A DNA stretch of 64,000 nt from Desulfopila sp. IMCC35006 (GTDB lineage Bacteria > Desulfobacterota > Desulfobulbia > Desulfobulbales > Desulfocapsaceae): the NCBI RefSeq assembly GCF_005116645.1, contig NZ_SWCM01000006.1, positions 248,001 to 312,000 on the forward strand, written 5' to 3'. Positions 52,182 to 60,781 of the stretch are shown piece after piece. Positions within the stretch are counted from its first letter, which is position 1. Each line of letters opens with the position of its first letter. The position numbers and the translations under genes were made by a program. Below the pieces are notes generated by a model. The model was not told the origin of the DNA. It did not search any database and saw only the letters and a list, made by a program, of their open reading frames with translations.

Positions 52182-53675
52182 CTAAAATCCCTTCTCGGCA
52201 AGTTCAACAGCACGGCGCAGACCCAATGATTTATTAACCGTTTCCTCATATTCTTTTTCCGGTACAGAGTCGGCAACAATCCCGGCTCCAGCCTGGATAT
52301 ACAGATCTTTTCCCTTCATGACAAAGGTCCTGATGGTAATACAAAAATCCATATTGCCGGAGAAACCAAAATAACCGACAGCCCCGGCATAGGGGCCCCG
52401 TTTGTCCTTTTCCAGTTCATCGATTATCTGCATTGCCCTGATTTTCGGGGCGCCACTGACCGTACCAGCCGGGAAACAGGCCGCCATCACATCAAATTGA
52501 TCTTTATCCTCGGCAATCTCGCCATGAACACCGGAAACGATATGCATAACATGGCTGTATCGCTCAATAACCAACAGATCCTGGACCTCGACACGGCCGC
52601 CTTTCGCCACCCGGCCAACATCGTTGCGGCCAAGGTCAACCAGCATCAAATGTTCTGCCGTTTCTTTTGGGTCCGCCAGCAGCTCACGCTCCAGTGCCAG
52701 GTCTTTTTCCGGTGTTGCCCCGCGTTTTCTGGTGCCGGCTATCGGCCGCAGCTCGATGTTGTCGCCTTCTTTCCGCACCAGAATCTCAGGGGAAGAACCA
52801 ATTTGAATAACGTCGCCCAGCTGCAGAAAAAACAGATACGGACTTGGATTAATATGTCGCAGCGCCCGATACAGAACCATTGGGGCCAGGTCGGTTCTGG
52901 TGTGAAATCGCTGCGAGAGCACGACTTGAATAATGTCGCCGGCGATGATGTATTCTTTGGCTTTCTCCACCATGGCTTCAAACTGAGCCTGGGCCATATT
53001 GGAGGAAAAGTCATGGGAGATGGCGCCGTCGCTTCCGCTCGCTGCAAAAAATTCGGCGGAAACCGGGCGTTTAATTTTTGCGGTGACACCATGAATCAGT
53101 TCCACAGCCTGATCATACAGCATGTTTCCATCACTCTCGGGATCAACCTGCACCCAGCAGACGATGGTCACGGTCTGCTTGAAACTGTCATGAACCAGAA
53201 CAATTTTCGGTACCATGAAAGAGGAATCAGGAAAATCAGTGGCCGGCCGACTGTCGGGGAGTTCCTCCATGAATCGGACCATGTCGTAGCCGAGGAATCC
53301 AACAGCACCGCCGCAGAACCTTGGCAGATGCTCGTATTCGGCGGCAGCAAGCTCTTCGATCATCGATTTCAGAGCCTGCAGGGGGTCTGATGAAAAACTC
53401 CGGCTTGCCCTGATACCGTTTTTCACTTCATCCAGCTGGATTGAATCGGCCGTGGAAGTAAACGTCACCAGCGGATCGTAGCCAATAAAAGAGAACCGCC
53501 CCCACTTTTCACCGCCCTCCATACTCTCAAAGAGAAAAACATGGCTGTGCCCTTCGGCAACCTTGGCAAAAAGGGTTAACGGGTTATCAAGATCGGCAAC
53601 TATTTCCGTACATACCGGGATTAACCGGGCGGTGGCCATATCATTGTTAAATTGCTGTTTGTCCGGTAAAAACAT
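52182..53675 (-). CDS. trpE: Anthranilate synthase component I
   Basis: This protein (about 497 residues from the ATG at 53675) converts chorismate to anthranilate with TrpG. FLFESMEGG near the start lies in the tryptophan feedback site. The catalytic core has LVRKEGDNIELRPIAGTRKR, EHLMLVDLGRNDVGRVAKGG and CFPAGTVSGAPKIRAMQII. The frame is open upstream to 53807, through hairpin element copy D, but the extension has no family resemblance, so the internal ATG is preferred. No clear ribosome site or Trp-codon leader attenuator was seen. trpE heads the operon trpEGDCF. Confidence 0.95.
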   Translation of the reverse strand: MFLPDKQQFNNDMATARLIPVCTEIVADLDNPLTLFAKVAEGHSHVFLFESMEGGEKWGRFSFIGYDPLVTFTSTADSIQLDEVKNGIRASRSFSSDPLQALKSMIEELAAAEYEHLPRFCGGAVGFLGYDMVRFMEELPDSRPATDFPDSSFMVPKIVLVHDSFKQTVTIVCWVQVDPESDGNMLYDQAVELIHGVTAKIKRPVSAEFFAASGSDGAISHDFSSNMAQAQFEAMVEKAKEYIIAGDIIQVVLSQRFHTRTDLAPMVLYRALRHINPSPYLFFLQLGDVIQIGSSPEILVRKEGDNIELRPIAGTRKRGATPEKDLALERELLADPKETAEHLMLVDLGRNDVGRVAKGGRVEVQDLLVIERYSHVMHIVSGVHGEIAEDKDQFDVMAACFPAGTVSGAPKIRAMQIIDELEKDKRGPYAGAVGYFGFSGNMDFCITIRTFVMKGKDLYIQAGAGIVADSVPEKEYEETVNKSLGLRRAVELAEKGF

Positions 53676-53767
53676 GTTCTTAGACTCAATCAAGGGATAG
53701 GTGAAAAAAATGAAATATTTAAGGCGAACATGAACATACCAGCTGCCTCGTGGTCTTGTCCAGCCTG

Positions 53768-53851
53768 TTAGTGACTTAGAAATACTTTGCTTATGCTGTT
53801 CAAGCAAAGTATTTCGTGAAGGAACTTACCCCGCAAATCTTTTGGGCGGGG
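53768..53851 (+). repeat. Variable-stem hairpin element, copy D
   Basis: It begins GTTAGTGACTTAG. The stem GAAATACTTTGCTT (53779-53792) pairs perfectly with 53802-53815 around the nine-base loop ATGCTGTTC, followed by GTGAAGGAACTTA and the GC-rich hairpin CCCCGCAAATCTTTTGGGCG with three more G. The stem differs almost entirely from copies B, C and E while the flanks are nearly unchanged. It lies between rpsT and trpE, in inverted orientation to both genes. Confidence 0.88.
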
Positions 53852-53881
53852 TAAGTGGTTGTAATGTGAAGGATAAAAAAA

Positions 53882-53911
53882 GGGCCATGAAATCTTACGA
53901 TTCCATGGCCC
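53882..53911 (-). terminator. Terminator of rpsT
   Basis: GGGCCATGAAATC (53882-53894) pairs with GATTCCATGGCCC (53899-53911) with one A-C mismatch and a four-base loop. An A run on the left and a T run on the right let it act in both directions. It follows rpsT on the minus strand. Confidence 0.9.
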
Positions 53912-53958
53912 TTTTTCACCTTTCAGCAACCGCTTTACAGCAACGGCAGCAAAACAAC

Positions 53959-54231
53959 TTACGCAGCGGTGGTCATTTTATTTACACGCTTGGCGAGTCG
54001 AGAAATTTTTCGAGATGCATTCCGCTTGTGAATAGTACCCTTGCTCGCGGTCTTGGCTATAACCGAAGTGGCTTCTTTCAGAACGTCCTGTGCTACATCT
54101 GCTGTTCCGGCAACCACGGCTTCATCGAGTTTGCGAATGATTGTTTTCATTTTTGTTTTATTCATCTTGTTGCGCAAACGGCTCGCCTGAGCTTGACGGT
54201 TTCTCTTTTCAGCGGATTTATGATTTGCCAC
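53959..54231 (-). CDS. rpsT: Ribosomal protein bS20
   Basis: This 90-residue basic protein binds 16S rRNA in the small subunit. MANHKSAEKRNRQAQASRLR at the start, KGTIHKRNASRKISRLAKRV near the end and the overall Lys/Arg-rich helical make-up are diagnostic of S20. It is a single-gene unit with its own terminator. GGAGGAA precedes the ATG. Confidence 0.97.
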   Translation of the reverse strand: MANHKSAEKRNRQAQASRLRNKMNKTKMKTIIRKLDEAVVAGTADVAQDVLKEATSVIAKTASKGTIHKRNASRKISRLAKRVNKMTTAA

Positions 54232-54530
54232 GTACTTCCTCCTGTAATTATCGTATCTCTTCGATTAGATGAGTTAAATATATTTTTGTACATCAGGGAT
54301 CGTGATCGCACAGATCTGCGCCGATCCTGAAAATTTCATATCGTGAAGCGAATAATTTATAATGCAAGAAGAAGACAATGTCAACAAATATCATCAATCG
54401 CGCATCGTCATTTTGCAGCGGATATCTTTCATCGCCGATTTGACACCCAGCCTGAACATACGATATGCTTTGAGTGAAGACAGCGGATGGAATTACTCGT
54501 CTGGCTAGCCCAGAATCAATACGTACAATG

Positions 54531-55640
54531 AAGGCCGGTGCCATGGGGTTTCCCAAAATATTATTTAAGATCGTTGAAAATCGCAGCTGCCCCATCTATG
54601 CATTCAACGATAGCTTTGCCCTCTCGGGGATAGCCATCCCACTGGCAAACGACAATGAGAACAGTTTTATCACAACCTCAATCATCAGTTATCCGGCCGG
54701 GAAAAAGATGTGCAAGGTGTTAAACGCCGATCTGTCCAAACTGGTTGTTCAATACGAAAGGGGTGACAAAATACCTGTCTGCATGATCAATTGCAGCGGC
54801 TGTACCGGCTCGATACGACTTGAGCACAGCAAAGATGAGCATCTCCAGAAACTTGGTCAAGACACCCTCTCCGATGAACTCGGCTCAATTGTCCACCTGC
54901 TGAGCAGCTTTCCTTTTTTCAAAAATATCGACCAGAAAAATCTCGATGCAGTCATCAGTTATTTCAAGCTGAATACATACCAGCCTGGCGATATTGTCAT
55001 CAGCAAAGGTGATCCCGGCGGCAGATTCTATATAATAGTGTCGGGAACGGTTAATGTGTTAAACCATGCGGGAATTATTATCTCGACCCTCGACACCGGA
55101 GAAGTTTTCGGCGAGATGAGTCTTATCTGCAACGATATTGTCAATGCCACGATTCAAGTAAAAGAACCGAGTTCCATCCTGTATATTGACCAACCAAATT
55201 TTCACAAAATTCTCGATATCTATCCTGAAATCCAGCGCTATTTTTCACGGCTCATGGCCGAAAGATTGAACAAGTCCAACAGGATCCGTGCCGAAGATCT
55301 CAGCTCAGGAATTACCGGCAACCTGTCAGAAATCCCCCCGGAGGCGCTTTTCCAGACCTTAAACATGAACAACAAAACCGGTATTCTGACGCTTTCCAAC
55401 CTCAGCAAGGGAACCGCCCGATTCTCCTTTAGACAGGGGGCTCTGATCAAAGCAAAATATGATGAACATGCCGGAGACATGGCATTTTATCAGATACTTA
55501 AAGAAAAATCGGGCCGTTTTCGCTTCACTCCCGGCATCGCCCAGGAAGATTTCCGAACCCCGGAAATAGGCTTTTTCATGAAACTGCTTATGGAAGGAAT
55601 GCGCAGGCTTGATGAAGGGAAAAATCAGAATACCAACTGA
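54531..55640 (+). CDS. Cyclic-nucleotide-binding domain plus DUF4388 (PATAN-like) protein
   Basis: This protein of about 370 residues has three parts. An N-terminal region of about 105 residues contains a CMINCSGCTG cysteine segment. A cNMP-binding domain (about 125-245) carries YQPGDIVISKGDPGGRFYII and TGEVFGEMSLI. A C-terminal DUF4388 domain (about 265-370) carries NNKTGILTLS and ALIKAKYDEHAGDMAFYQIL. There is no DNA-binding domain after the sensor, so it is not a typical Crp regulator and may signal by protein contact. Three starts are possible (54474, 54531, 54546). Its TGA stop is part of the palindrome at 55638-55794. Confidence 0.82.
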   Translation, partial: KAGAMGFPKILFKIVENRSCPIYAFNDSFALSGIAIPLANDNENSFITTSIISYPAGKKMCKVLNADLSKLVVQYERGDKIPVCMINCSGCTGSIRLEHSKDEHLQKLGQDTLSDELGSIVHLLSSFPFFKNIDQKNLDAVISYFKLNTYQPGDIVISKGDPGGRFYIIVSGTVNVLNHAGIIISTLDTGEVFGEMSLICNDIVNATIQVKEPSSILYIDQPNFHKILDIYPEIQRYFSRLMAERLNKSNRIRAEDLSSGITGNLSEIPPEALFQTLNMNNKTGILTLSNLSKGTARFSFRQGALIKAKYDEHAGDMAFYQILKEKSGRFRFTPGIAQEDFRTPEIGFFMKLLMEGMRRLDEGKNQNTN

Positions 55641-55794
55641 TGGTGTCGTAAAAATTCTTCACCTGCTTCGTTGCTGTAAAATCTCTACCAGTTCGACGTA
55701 CTCTAGTACGCCGAACTGGTAGAGATTTTGCGCGCCTCGCATCTGAAGCTTTTTACTTATCCATCTAGATTTATGTATTTTTATAACACCATCA
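55638..55794. repeat. Convergent-gene palindrome carrying both stop codons
   Basis: The 157-base palindrome has ends TGATGGTGTCGTAAAAAT on the plus strand and TGATGGTGTTATAAAAAT on the minus strand. The first TGA is the stop of the cNMP/DUF4388 gene and the other is the stop of the U32 peptidase gene. Its centre is a strong hairpin: AAAATCTCTACCAGTTCG (55678-55695) and CGTACT pair with AGTACG and the complement at 55712-55729 across one mismatch. It should terminate transcription from both sides. The terminal inverted repeats suggest an inserted repeat element. Confidence 0.85.
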
Positions 55795-58044
55795 TTCAAG
55801 CTTACCTAAATAATTAAAAGTCGACAGCTTGCCGTACCTACCGGTGTTATGCAACCGGTCGTCCAGGTCCTGCAGCTCCCTTTTCGAGCTGGTGCCACCG
55901 GAAATATCGACGACCGCATACTTTACCCCCATCTCTTTCAGTTCGTCGAGATAAGGCAGCAACGAAAATGGTTTATCCGGGAAAGTCTGCGTATAGCCTT
56001 CTTTCTTCCTGATAACATAGGGCTCATCCCTGGGGCTGAGAATCTGCTTGTCGTAGGGGAAATAATCCGGAGCAAGCCTGGATGTGTACAACGCAGGAGC
56101 ACCATACACCATAAGGCCAACCGGTATGGATCTCCCGCCGGAGCTGGTACTGCCCCCTGCCCTGCAACCATTGAGCAATTCCTGCAGTGCCGCGCGATCC
56201 ATCTCAATGCCTGCCTGAGCAGCACCTATTCCAAGCTCGCTGACCATCGCCAGCGCCTGGTTGTTAAACAGATTTGCCGTGTAATCGGCAAAGAGGTGGG
56301 CTTTTTCACCTTTAAACAATAATCTCTGACTGAGATGACCCAGCTGAAAACTGCGAAAGCCGGTCCGCAGAAGCAGCTGTATCTGTTTTTTTACCTTGGG
56401 CAAATCATTTTCCATTATCAACGGAGGAAGCGCCCAGGTCAGCATCCTGGCTTTTTTGCCAAGCGCCCCTTTCATCTTGCCCGCCTGGCTCACCGTCTGC
56501 TTATTGAAACTCAGCAGGTAACGATCCGGTACCAACGGTAAATCACCGAGGATAAGTTTGAGCGAATCGGTCTTGAGCCACCAGTCCATCGGTAATTTTT
56601 TTCTTACCGGCTGCGGACGGTGCGGCCTGTGGGACGCTCCCGCTTTTCTCTTTATGTCCGGCTGTTCCCCGTCAGGCAAATCACTGCCGGTATCGCAGAC
56701 CAGGCTGACAATCCGATCGATTGTTGCCGCCAGTTGCTTTTTCTTAACAGCCAGTTCCCGACCAATCCTGGCAACTTGCGATGCTCCATCGTAAGAAGAA
56801 GCACCCTGCGCCCCGCCATCGACTTTATACACTTCGACATGTCCATTGGCAGCGGCCTGAAAACCGGCCGGCAGTTCAATTGAGACCTTGCTGCCGGCGA
56901 CGGCATTCTCTTTTTTTTCACCAAGCACAAACATTGACTTGAGGCGAAAAGCCGTCCTTTCCCCCGATGGTTCGACATGCAGACGCAGTCTGTCGCCTAC
57001 AGACAGACTGCCCTTGGTAACAAACCGGCAGGTAAGCTGATCGCCAACCATCCGAGTCACGGTGAAACGACCAAGATGATTGCCCATATTCCCCGAGTGA
57101 TGGGGCGATGTCGCTTCGGCTGGCTGAGGAGAGAAAAAATAACCACTGGTCGTCTTGCGACTCATCGCCTGGTCGGCGAGAACCCTGGCTTGCTCCAGCG
57201 CCTCGTCCTGATGCGGTAAATCGGCATCGAGAACCATTCGATAGGCCGCGACAATGGAATGAACATAGTGCGCCGAGCGTAACCGGCCTTCGATTTTCAG
57301 CGAGGAAATACCGGCTTCCTTTAGAAAAGGAACGGCTTCCAGACCGGTTAGATCATTCATGGAAAAGAGATACCGTCCAGAATCGCCTTTTTTCCCGGCA
57401 TCCTTCGCGCCTTTCCCACCGGTGATTCTGGCGCCGGAGCTATAGGCCCTGCGGCATGGCTGTACACAGCGGCCCCGCAGCCCGCTTTTCCCACCGAGAT
57501 AGGACGAGAACAGACAGAGCCCGGAGTAGGAAAAACACATAGCCCCGTGGATGAAAATCTCCAGCTCAGTGGGGCCTCTTCCGGCTGCGATAGTACCAAT
57601 CTCCTTCAGCGTCAGTTCCCTGGCCAGGACGACTCTTTCGCAACCAAGATCGGCCTGATAACGCACCCCATCCGAATTATGAACCGTCGTCAGAGTCGAA
57701 CCATGCAGTCTCAACTCCGGGAAATAATGGCGCACCAGACGGATCAGGCCCAGGTCCTGAACAATGAGCGCATCGGGGTTCAATTCCGCCAACAGGGCAA
57801 GGTTTTCGATTACGAGCGGCAGTTCTCTTTCAAGAATCAGGCTGTTGGCCGCAATATAGAGTTTTTTATCAAGACTATGGCAATGATCGATCATCGCCCC
57901 TATCTCTTCAAGGCGCACATCTCTCGCCAGATTACGGGCGTTGAAGCCCGGAGCCCCGACATAGACGGCATCGGCACCGCCATCCAGGGCAGCACCAAAG
58001 GTTTCGGCGTTTCCTACGGGGGCGAGCAGTTCCATGGCAGCCAT
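55792..58044 (-). CDS. Peptidase U32 family protein
   Basis: This 750-residue protein belongs to the U32 family, whose members include RlhA (23S rRNA hydroxylation), UbiU/V and collagenase-like proteins. MELLAPVGNAETFGAALDGG opens the barrel. The U32 signature runs through EIFIHGAMCFSYSGLCLFSS with GRCVQPCRRAY, giving the four cysteines that bind an iron-sulfur cluster in studied members. The long C-terminal half fits the RlhA-type layout. A role in rRNA modification is likely but not certain. It is the last gene of the run hslR, IMP cyclohydrolase, purN and U32. Confidence 0.88.
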   Translation of the reverse strand: MAAMELLAPVGNAETFGAALDGGADAVYVGAPGFNARNLARDVRLEEIGAMIDHCHSLDKKLYIAANSLILERELPLVIENLALLAELNPDALIVQDLGLIRLVRHYFPELRLHGSTLTTVHNSDGVRYQADLGCERVVLARELTLKEIGTIAAGRGPTELEIFIHGAMCFSYSGLCLFSSYLGGKSGLRGRCVQPCRRAYSSGARITGGKGAKDAGKKGDSGRYLFSMNDLTGLEAVPFLKEAGISSLKIEGRLRSAHYVHSIVAAYRMVLDADLPHQDEALEQARVLADQAMSRKTTSGYFFSPQPAEATSPHHSGNMGNHLGRFTVTRMVGDQLTCRFVTKGSLSVGDRLRLHVEPSGERTAFRLKSMFVLGEKKENAVAGSKVSIELPAGFQAAANGHVEVYKVDGGAQGASSYDGASQVARIGRELAVKKKQLAATIDRIVSLVCDTGSDLPDGEQPDIKRKAGASHRPHRPQPVRKKLPMDWWLKTDSLKLILGDLPLVPDRYLLSFNKQTVSQAGKMKGALGKKARMLTWALPPLIMENDLPKVKKQIQLLLRTGFRSFQLGHLSQRLLFKGEKAHLFADYTANLFNNQALAMVSELGIGAAQAGIEMDRAALQELLNGCRAGGSTSSGGRSIPVGLMVYGAPALYTSRLAPDYFPYDKQILSPRDEPYVIRKKEGYTQTFPDKPFSLLPYLDELKEMGVKYAVVDISGGTSSKRELQDLDDRLHNTGRYGKLSTFNYLGKLE

Positions 58045-58135
58045 CAGATATCGAGGTCCTCATGTTCTCCGGGTCCAGAGCTTTGCCCGGCCGGATCGGT
58101 TTTTGGGTTTGCTGTCAGCAATCGTTTTTTGTCTT

Positions 58136-58717
58136 TCACATCCCTACCCGTTTCCAGAAGAATTCTATGCCCCGTTGATCAACCCGGTTAATGGCCTCCG
58201 GAAATGCTTCGCATTCGACGGCAAATACCTTATCGGCAATGGTGTCGGCATCATCCTCATAGTTGAGTTCGACGCATTTTTGCAGGATAATCGGCCCCTC
58301 ATCAAAATTTTCATTGGCAAAATGCACCGTACAGCCGCTGACCGTGCAGCCGCGTGCCTTGATCGCCTCATGGACGTGGTGGCCATAAAAACCAGCCCCG
58401 CAAAAACTCGGAATGAGGGAGGGATGGATATTAACGACCGCCCGGGCAAGCTCCGGCGGCGGGACGTACAGCTTCAGATAACCGGCGAGACAGACGATAT
58501 CGATATCATAGTCTTGCAGCAATTTATTGATTGTACGGTTATCGGGACCATATAATGCGGGATAGCCGTATTTCGCAGCTTTTTTAAGGCCAAGCACATC
58601 TGCAACATTGGAGATAACCACCTCAATTTTGCCGGCAAGGCTCCCGTTTTCAATGCGCTCATGAAAATTATCGAGGGTGCGTCCGCTGCCGGAAAGTAAC
58701 ACCGCCATCTTAAGCAT
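58136..58717 (-). CDS. purN: Phosphoribosylglycinamide formyltransferase
   Basis: This 193-residue folate-dependent enzyme formylates GAR in purine synthesis. LLSGSGRTLDNFHERI binds the substrate phosphate. NIHPSLIPSFCGAGFYGHHV contains the catalytic Asn and His, and FDEGPIILQ the catalytic Asp. The length is typical for PurN. It follows the IMP cyclohydrolase gene by three bases, so the two are cotranscribed. Confidence 0.95.
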   Translation of the reverse strand: MLKMAVLLSGSGRTLDNFHERIENGSLAGKIEVVISNVADVLGLKKAAKYGYPALYGPDNRTINKLLQDYDIDIVCLAGYLKLYVPPPELARAVVNIHPSLIPSFCGAGFYGHHVHEAIKARGCTVSGCTVHFANENFDEGPIILQKCVELNYEDDADTIADKVFAVECEAFPEAINRVDQRGIEFFWKRVGM

Positions 58718-58720
58718 TGT

Positions 58721-59341
58721 CTATTCTCCGGTGAAATAACTGTTTGTCTCTATATCGACTTTTTCCAGCCACTCGGAAATGGCCGTATCGTAGACAGAGG
58801 TGAGGGCAAAAACCTTGCGCATCAGTTTAAACCGTGTTTTGAGCGTCGTATTGCCGGATGCTTTAATTTCTTTGATAACCTGAGGATAATCAGCAGGATC
58901 GACAATGACCGTCACATCGTGAAAATTCTTCGCCGCTGCCCGTAACATGGTGGGGCCGCCGATATCGATATTTTCAATGGCATCGGCCAGACTGCAGTTG
59001 GGATCGGCGACGGTTTTGGCAAAGGCGTAGAGGTTTACGGCAATAAGATCGATATTTTTCAAGCCATGCGCGGCACATTGCTGCTGGTGATCGCTGTTTG
59101 CCCGCTGATTTAAAATACCGCCGTGCACTTTGGGATGCAGGGTTTTTACCCGGCCATCGAGCATCTCCGGAAATCCGGTGAACTCCGACACATCCATGAC
59201 CGCAAGGCCTGCGTCGCGCAATTTTTTAGCGGTGCCACCGGTGGACAGCAGCTCAATTCCCAACTGCGCCAATTCCGTGGCAAAACCTTCAATTCCGGCT
59301 TTATCGGTCAAGCTTATCAATGCTCTTTCAATTTTGTGCAT
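58721..59341 (-). CDS. IMP cyclohydrolase (stand-alone domain)
   Basis: This 206-residue protein corresponds only to the N-terminal IMP cyclohydrolase (MGS-like) domain of Pur[37 protein letters not shown] and [15 protein letters not shown] are its signatures, with [16 protein letters not shown] further on. The C-terminal AICAR transformylase domain (about 310 residues) is missing. The frame is intact, and purN follows three bases later, so it looks like a genuine split form rather than a broken gene. The transformylase must come from elsewhere in the genome. Confidence 0.92.
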   Translation of the reverse strand: MHKIERALISLTDKAGIEGFATELAQLGIELLSTGGTAKKLRDAGLAVMDVSEFTGFPEMLDGRVKTLHPKVHGGILNQRANSDHQQQCAAHGLKNIDLIAVNLYAFAKTVADPNCSLADAIENIDIGGPTMLRAAAKNFHDVTVIVDPADYPQVIKEIKASGNTTLKTRFKLMRKVFALTSVYDTAISEWLEKVDIETNSYFTGE

Positions 59342-59344
59342 AAC

Positions 59345-59752
59345 CTACTCCTGTTCATCTTTTCTGGTAAACAATTTAATTTTTCGTCGATCGCGCTTGC
59401 TCGGTTTTTTCGCAGGTCCTGCATAGCCGGCATTAGCCATCCTGCGAAGCTCCTGCTGCTCCTGGCGGGCCTTGATGCTCTCTTCCGATTCAGTATAGAG
59501 GAGGCGGGCTTCCTGTGCAGGGCGCCGGAATTTAGCCAGAGCCACCACCGTAATATTAAACTCCATACTGCCAATGGTGATACGCAGCTGGTCACCGACC
59601 AGAACATTGCGGGCCGCTTTAGCCCGACCACCGTTGACATGGACTTTACCGCCATTTATCGCCTGGCTGGCCATCGAGCGGGTCTTAAAGAAACGGGCAG
59701 CCCATAACCACTTATCCAGTCTGATGGCTTCGTTAGGAGTTTCCATGTTCAT
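59345..59752 (-). CDS. hslR: S4-domain RNA-binding protein, HslR (Hsp15)-like
   Basis: This protein of about 135 residues has an N-terminal S4 RNA-binding domain. IRLDKWLWAARFFKTRSMAS and INGGKVHVNGGRAKAARNVL are typical of Hsp15, which rescues stalled 50S subunits carrying nascent chains. A basic tail (PAKKPSKRDRRKIKLFTRKD) follows. The start at 59752 has AGGT six bases upstream; an in-frame ATG two codons later is possible. The downstream IMP cyclohydrolase gene starts three bases after its stop. Confidence 0.88.
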   Translation of the reverse strand: MNMETPNEAIRLDKWLWAARFFKTRSMASQAINGGKVHVNGGRAKAARNVLVGDQLRITIGSMEFNITVVALAKFRRPAQEARLLYTESEESIKARQEQQELRRMANAGYAGPAKKPSKRDRRKIKLFTRKDEQE

Positions 59753-60018
59753 GATATACCTGAAGAGAGCGATAAGCGAGGACGGAACGGCTGAGAAAAC
59801 ATACAGACTACACCGATTTTGCCAGAAACGCATGAAAAATTAGAATCACTGCATATCGGCAATAAAAAGAACATTGTCGAAGAGAGTCAAAAAGGGTAAG
59901 TAACAGTCGTCTTCGTACACGCACTGATTGGCGTTGAATAAAGACATGCACAGTATTTCTAAATCTATGACACTATGTACTTTCTAATAAATTCATCGCA
60001 TCAAGATCGAGCAAGCCT

Positions 60019-60753
60019 ATGCATATCCAGACAGTTGGCCTGAAAGGTCTCAAAACTCCTGTTCGCGTTAAGGAAAAAACGGGAAAGCTGCAAAATACTA
60101 TCGCCACAATTTCCATGCGGGCAAGGCTTTCCGAAAGCAACAGGGATAACTGTGTCGAAACATTTACCTCTGTCTTGAGCGAATATCTGGGAGAACTCTC
60201 CGTAACCAGTTTCTCATCCATTTTGACCAGACTGAAGAAGGACCTGCAGGCCAAGTCCGTTCGGCTGGAAATGACCTTTCCCTATTTCATCGATAAAAAA
60301 GCACCGGTCAGCGATACCCACAGCCTCATGGAATATGCCTGCAGTTTTTCCGGCGGCATCGGCGACGATGAAGGATTCATTCTTTCCGTCACCGTGCCGG
60401 TAACCACGCTCTGCCCCTGTTCAAAAGAGATCAGTGCCGGCGGCGCCCACAACCAGAGGGCTGAGGTCACCCTCAATGTCAAGTTCAACAACTTCATCTG
60501 GGCAGAAGATTTAATCGCAATGGTCGAGCAGTCGGCTTCCTGTGAATTGTATGCCCTGCTTAAACGGCCGGATGAAAAATATGTTACCGAGAAAGCCTTC
60601 AACAACCCTATGTTCGTCGAGGACGTTGTCAGAAAGGTCGCCTTGCTTGCTCAGGCGGACCCGAACATTACCTGGTTCTCCGCCGGAGTGGAAAGCTTTG
60701 AGTCAATCCACAAACACAGCGCCTATGCCTACGTGGACAGCGACGAAATTTAA
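60019..60753 (+). CDS. folE2: GTP cyclohydrolase I, FolE2 type
   Basis: This 244-residue enzyme converts GTP to dihydroneopterin triphosphate for folate or queuosine-type pathways. It belongs to the type IB (FolE2) family, which uses metals other than zinc. VPVTTLCPCSKEISAGGAHN with QR holds the conserved metal-site Cys and the His. ISMRARLSESNRDNC is a usual N-terminal piece. It has no strong ribosome site. It converges on the aminotransferase gene and stands alone. Confidence 0.94.
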   Translation: MHIQTVGLKGLKTPVRVKEKTGKLQNTIATISMRARLSESNRDNCVETFTSVLSEYLGELSVTSFSSILTRLKKDLQAKSVRLEMTFPYFIDKKAPVSDTHSLMEYACSFSGGIGDDEGFILSVTVPVTTLCPCSKEISAGGAHNQRAEVTLNVKFNNFIWAEDLIAMVEQSASCELYALLKRPDEKYVTEKAFNNPMFVEDVVRKVALLAQADPNITWFSAGVESFESIHKHSAYAYVDSDEI

Positions 60754-60781
60754 CCGGCAAGACAGTCAAGCTGAATACCTC

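Noticed and set aside
53676-53807. N-terminal extension of trpE or Trp leader peptide
   Set aside because: The extra 44 codons run through a repeat element, have no family similarity, and contain only two separated Trp codons.
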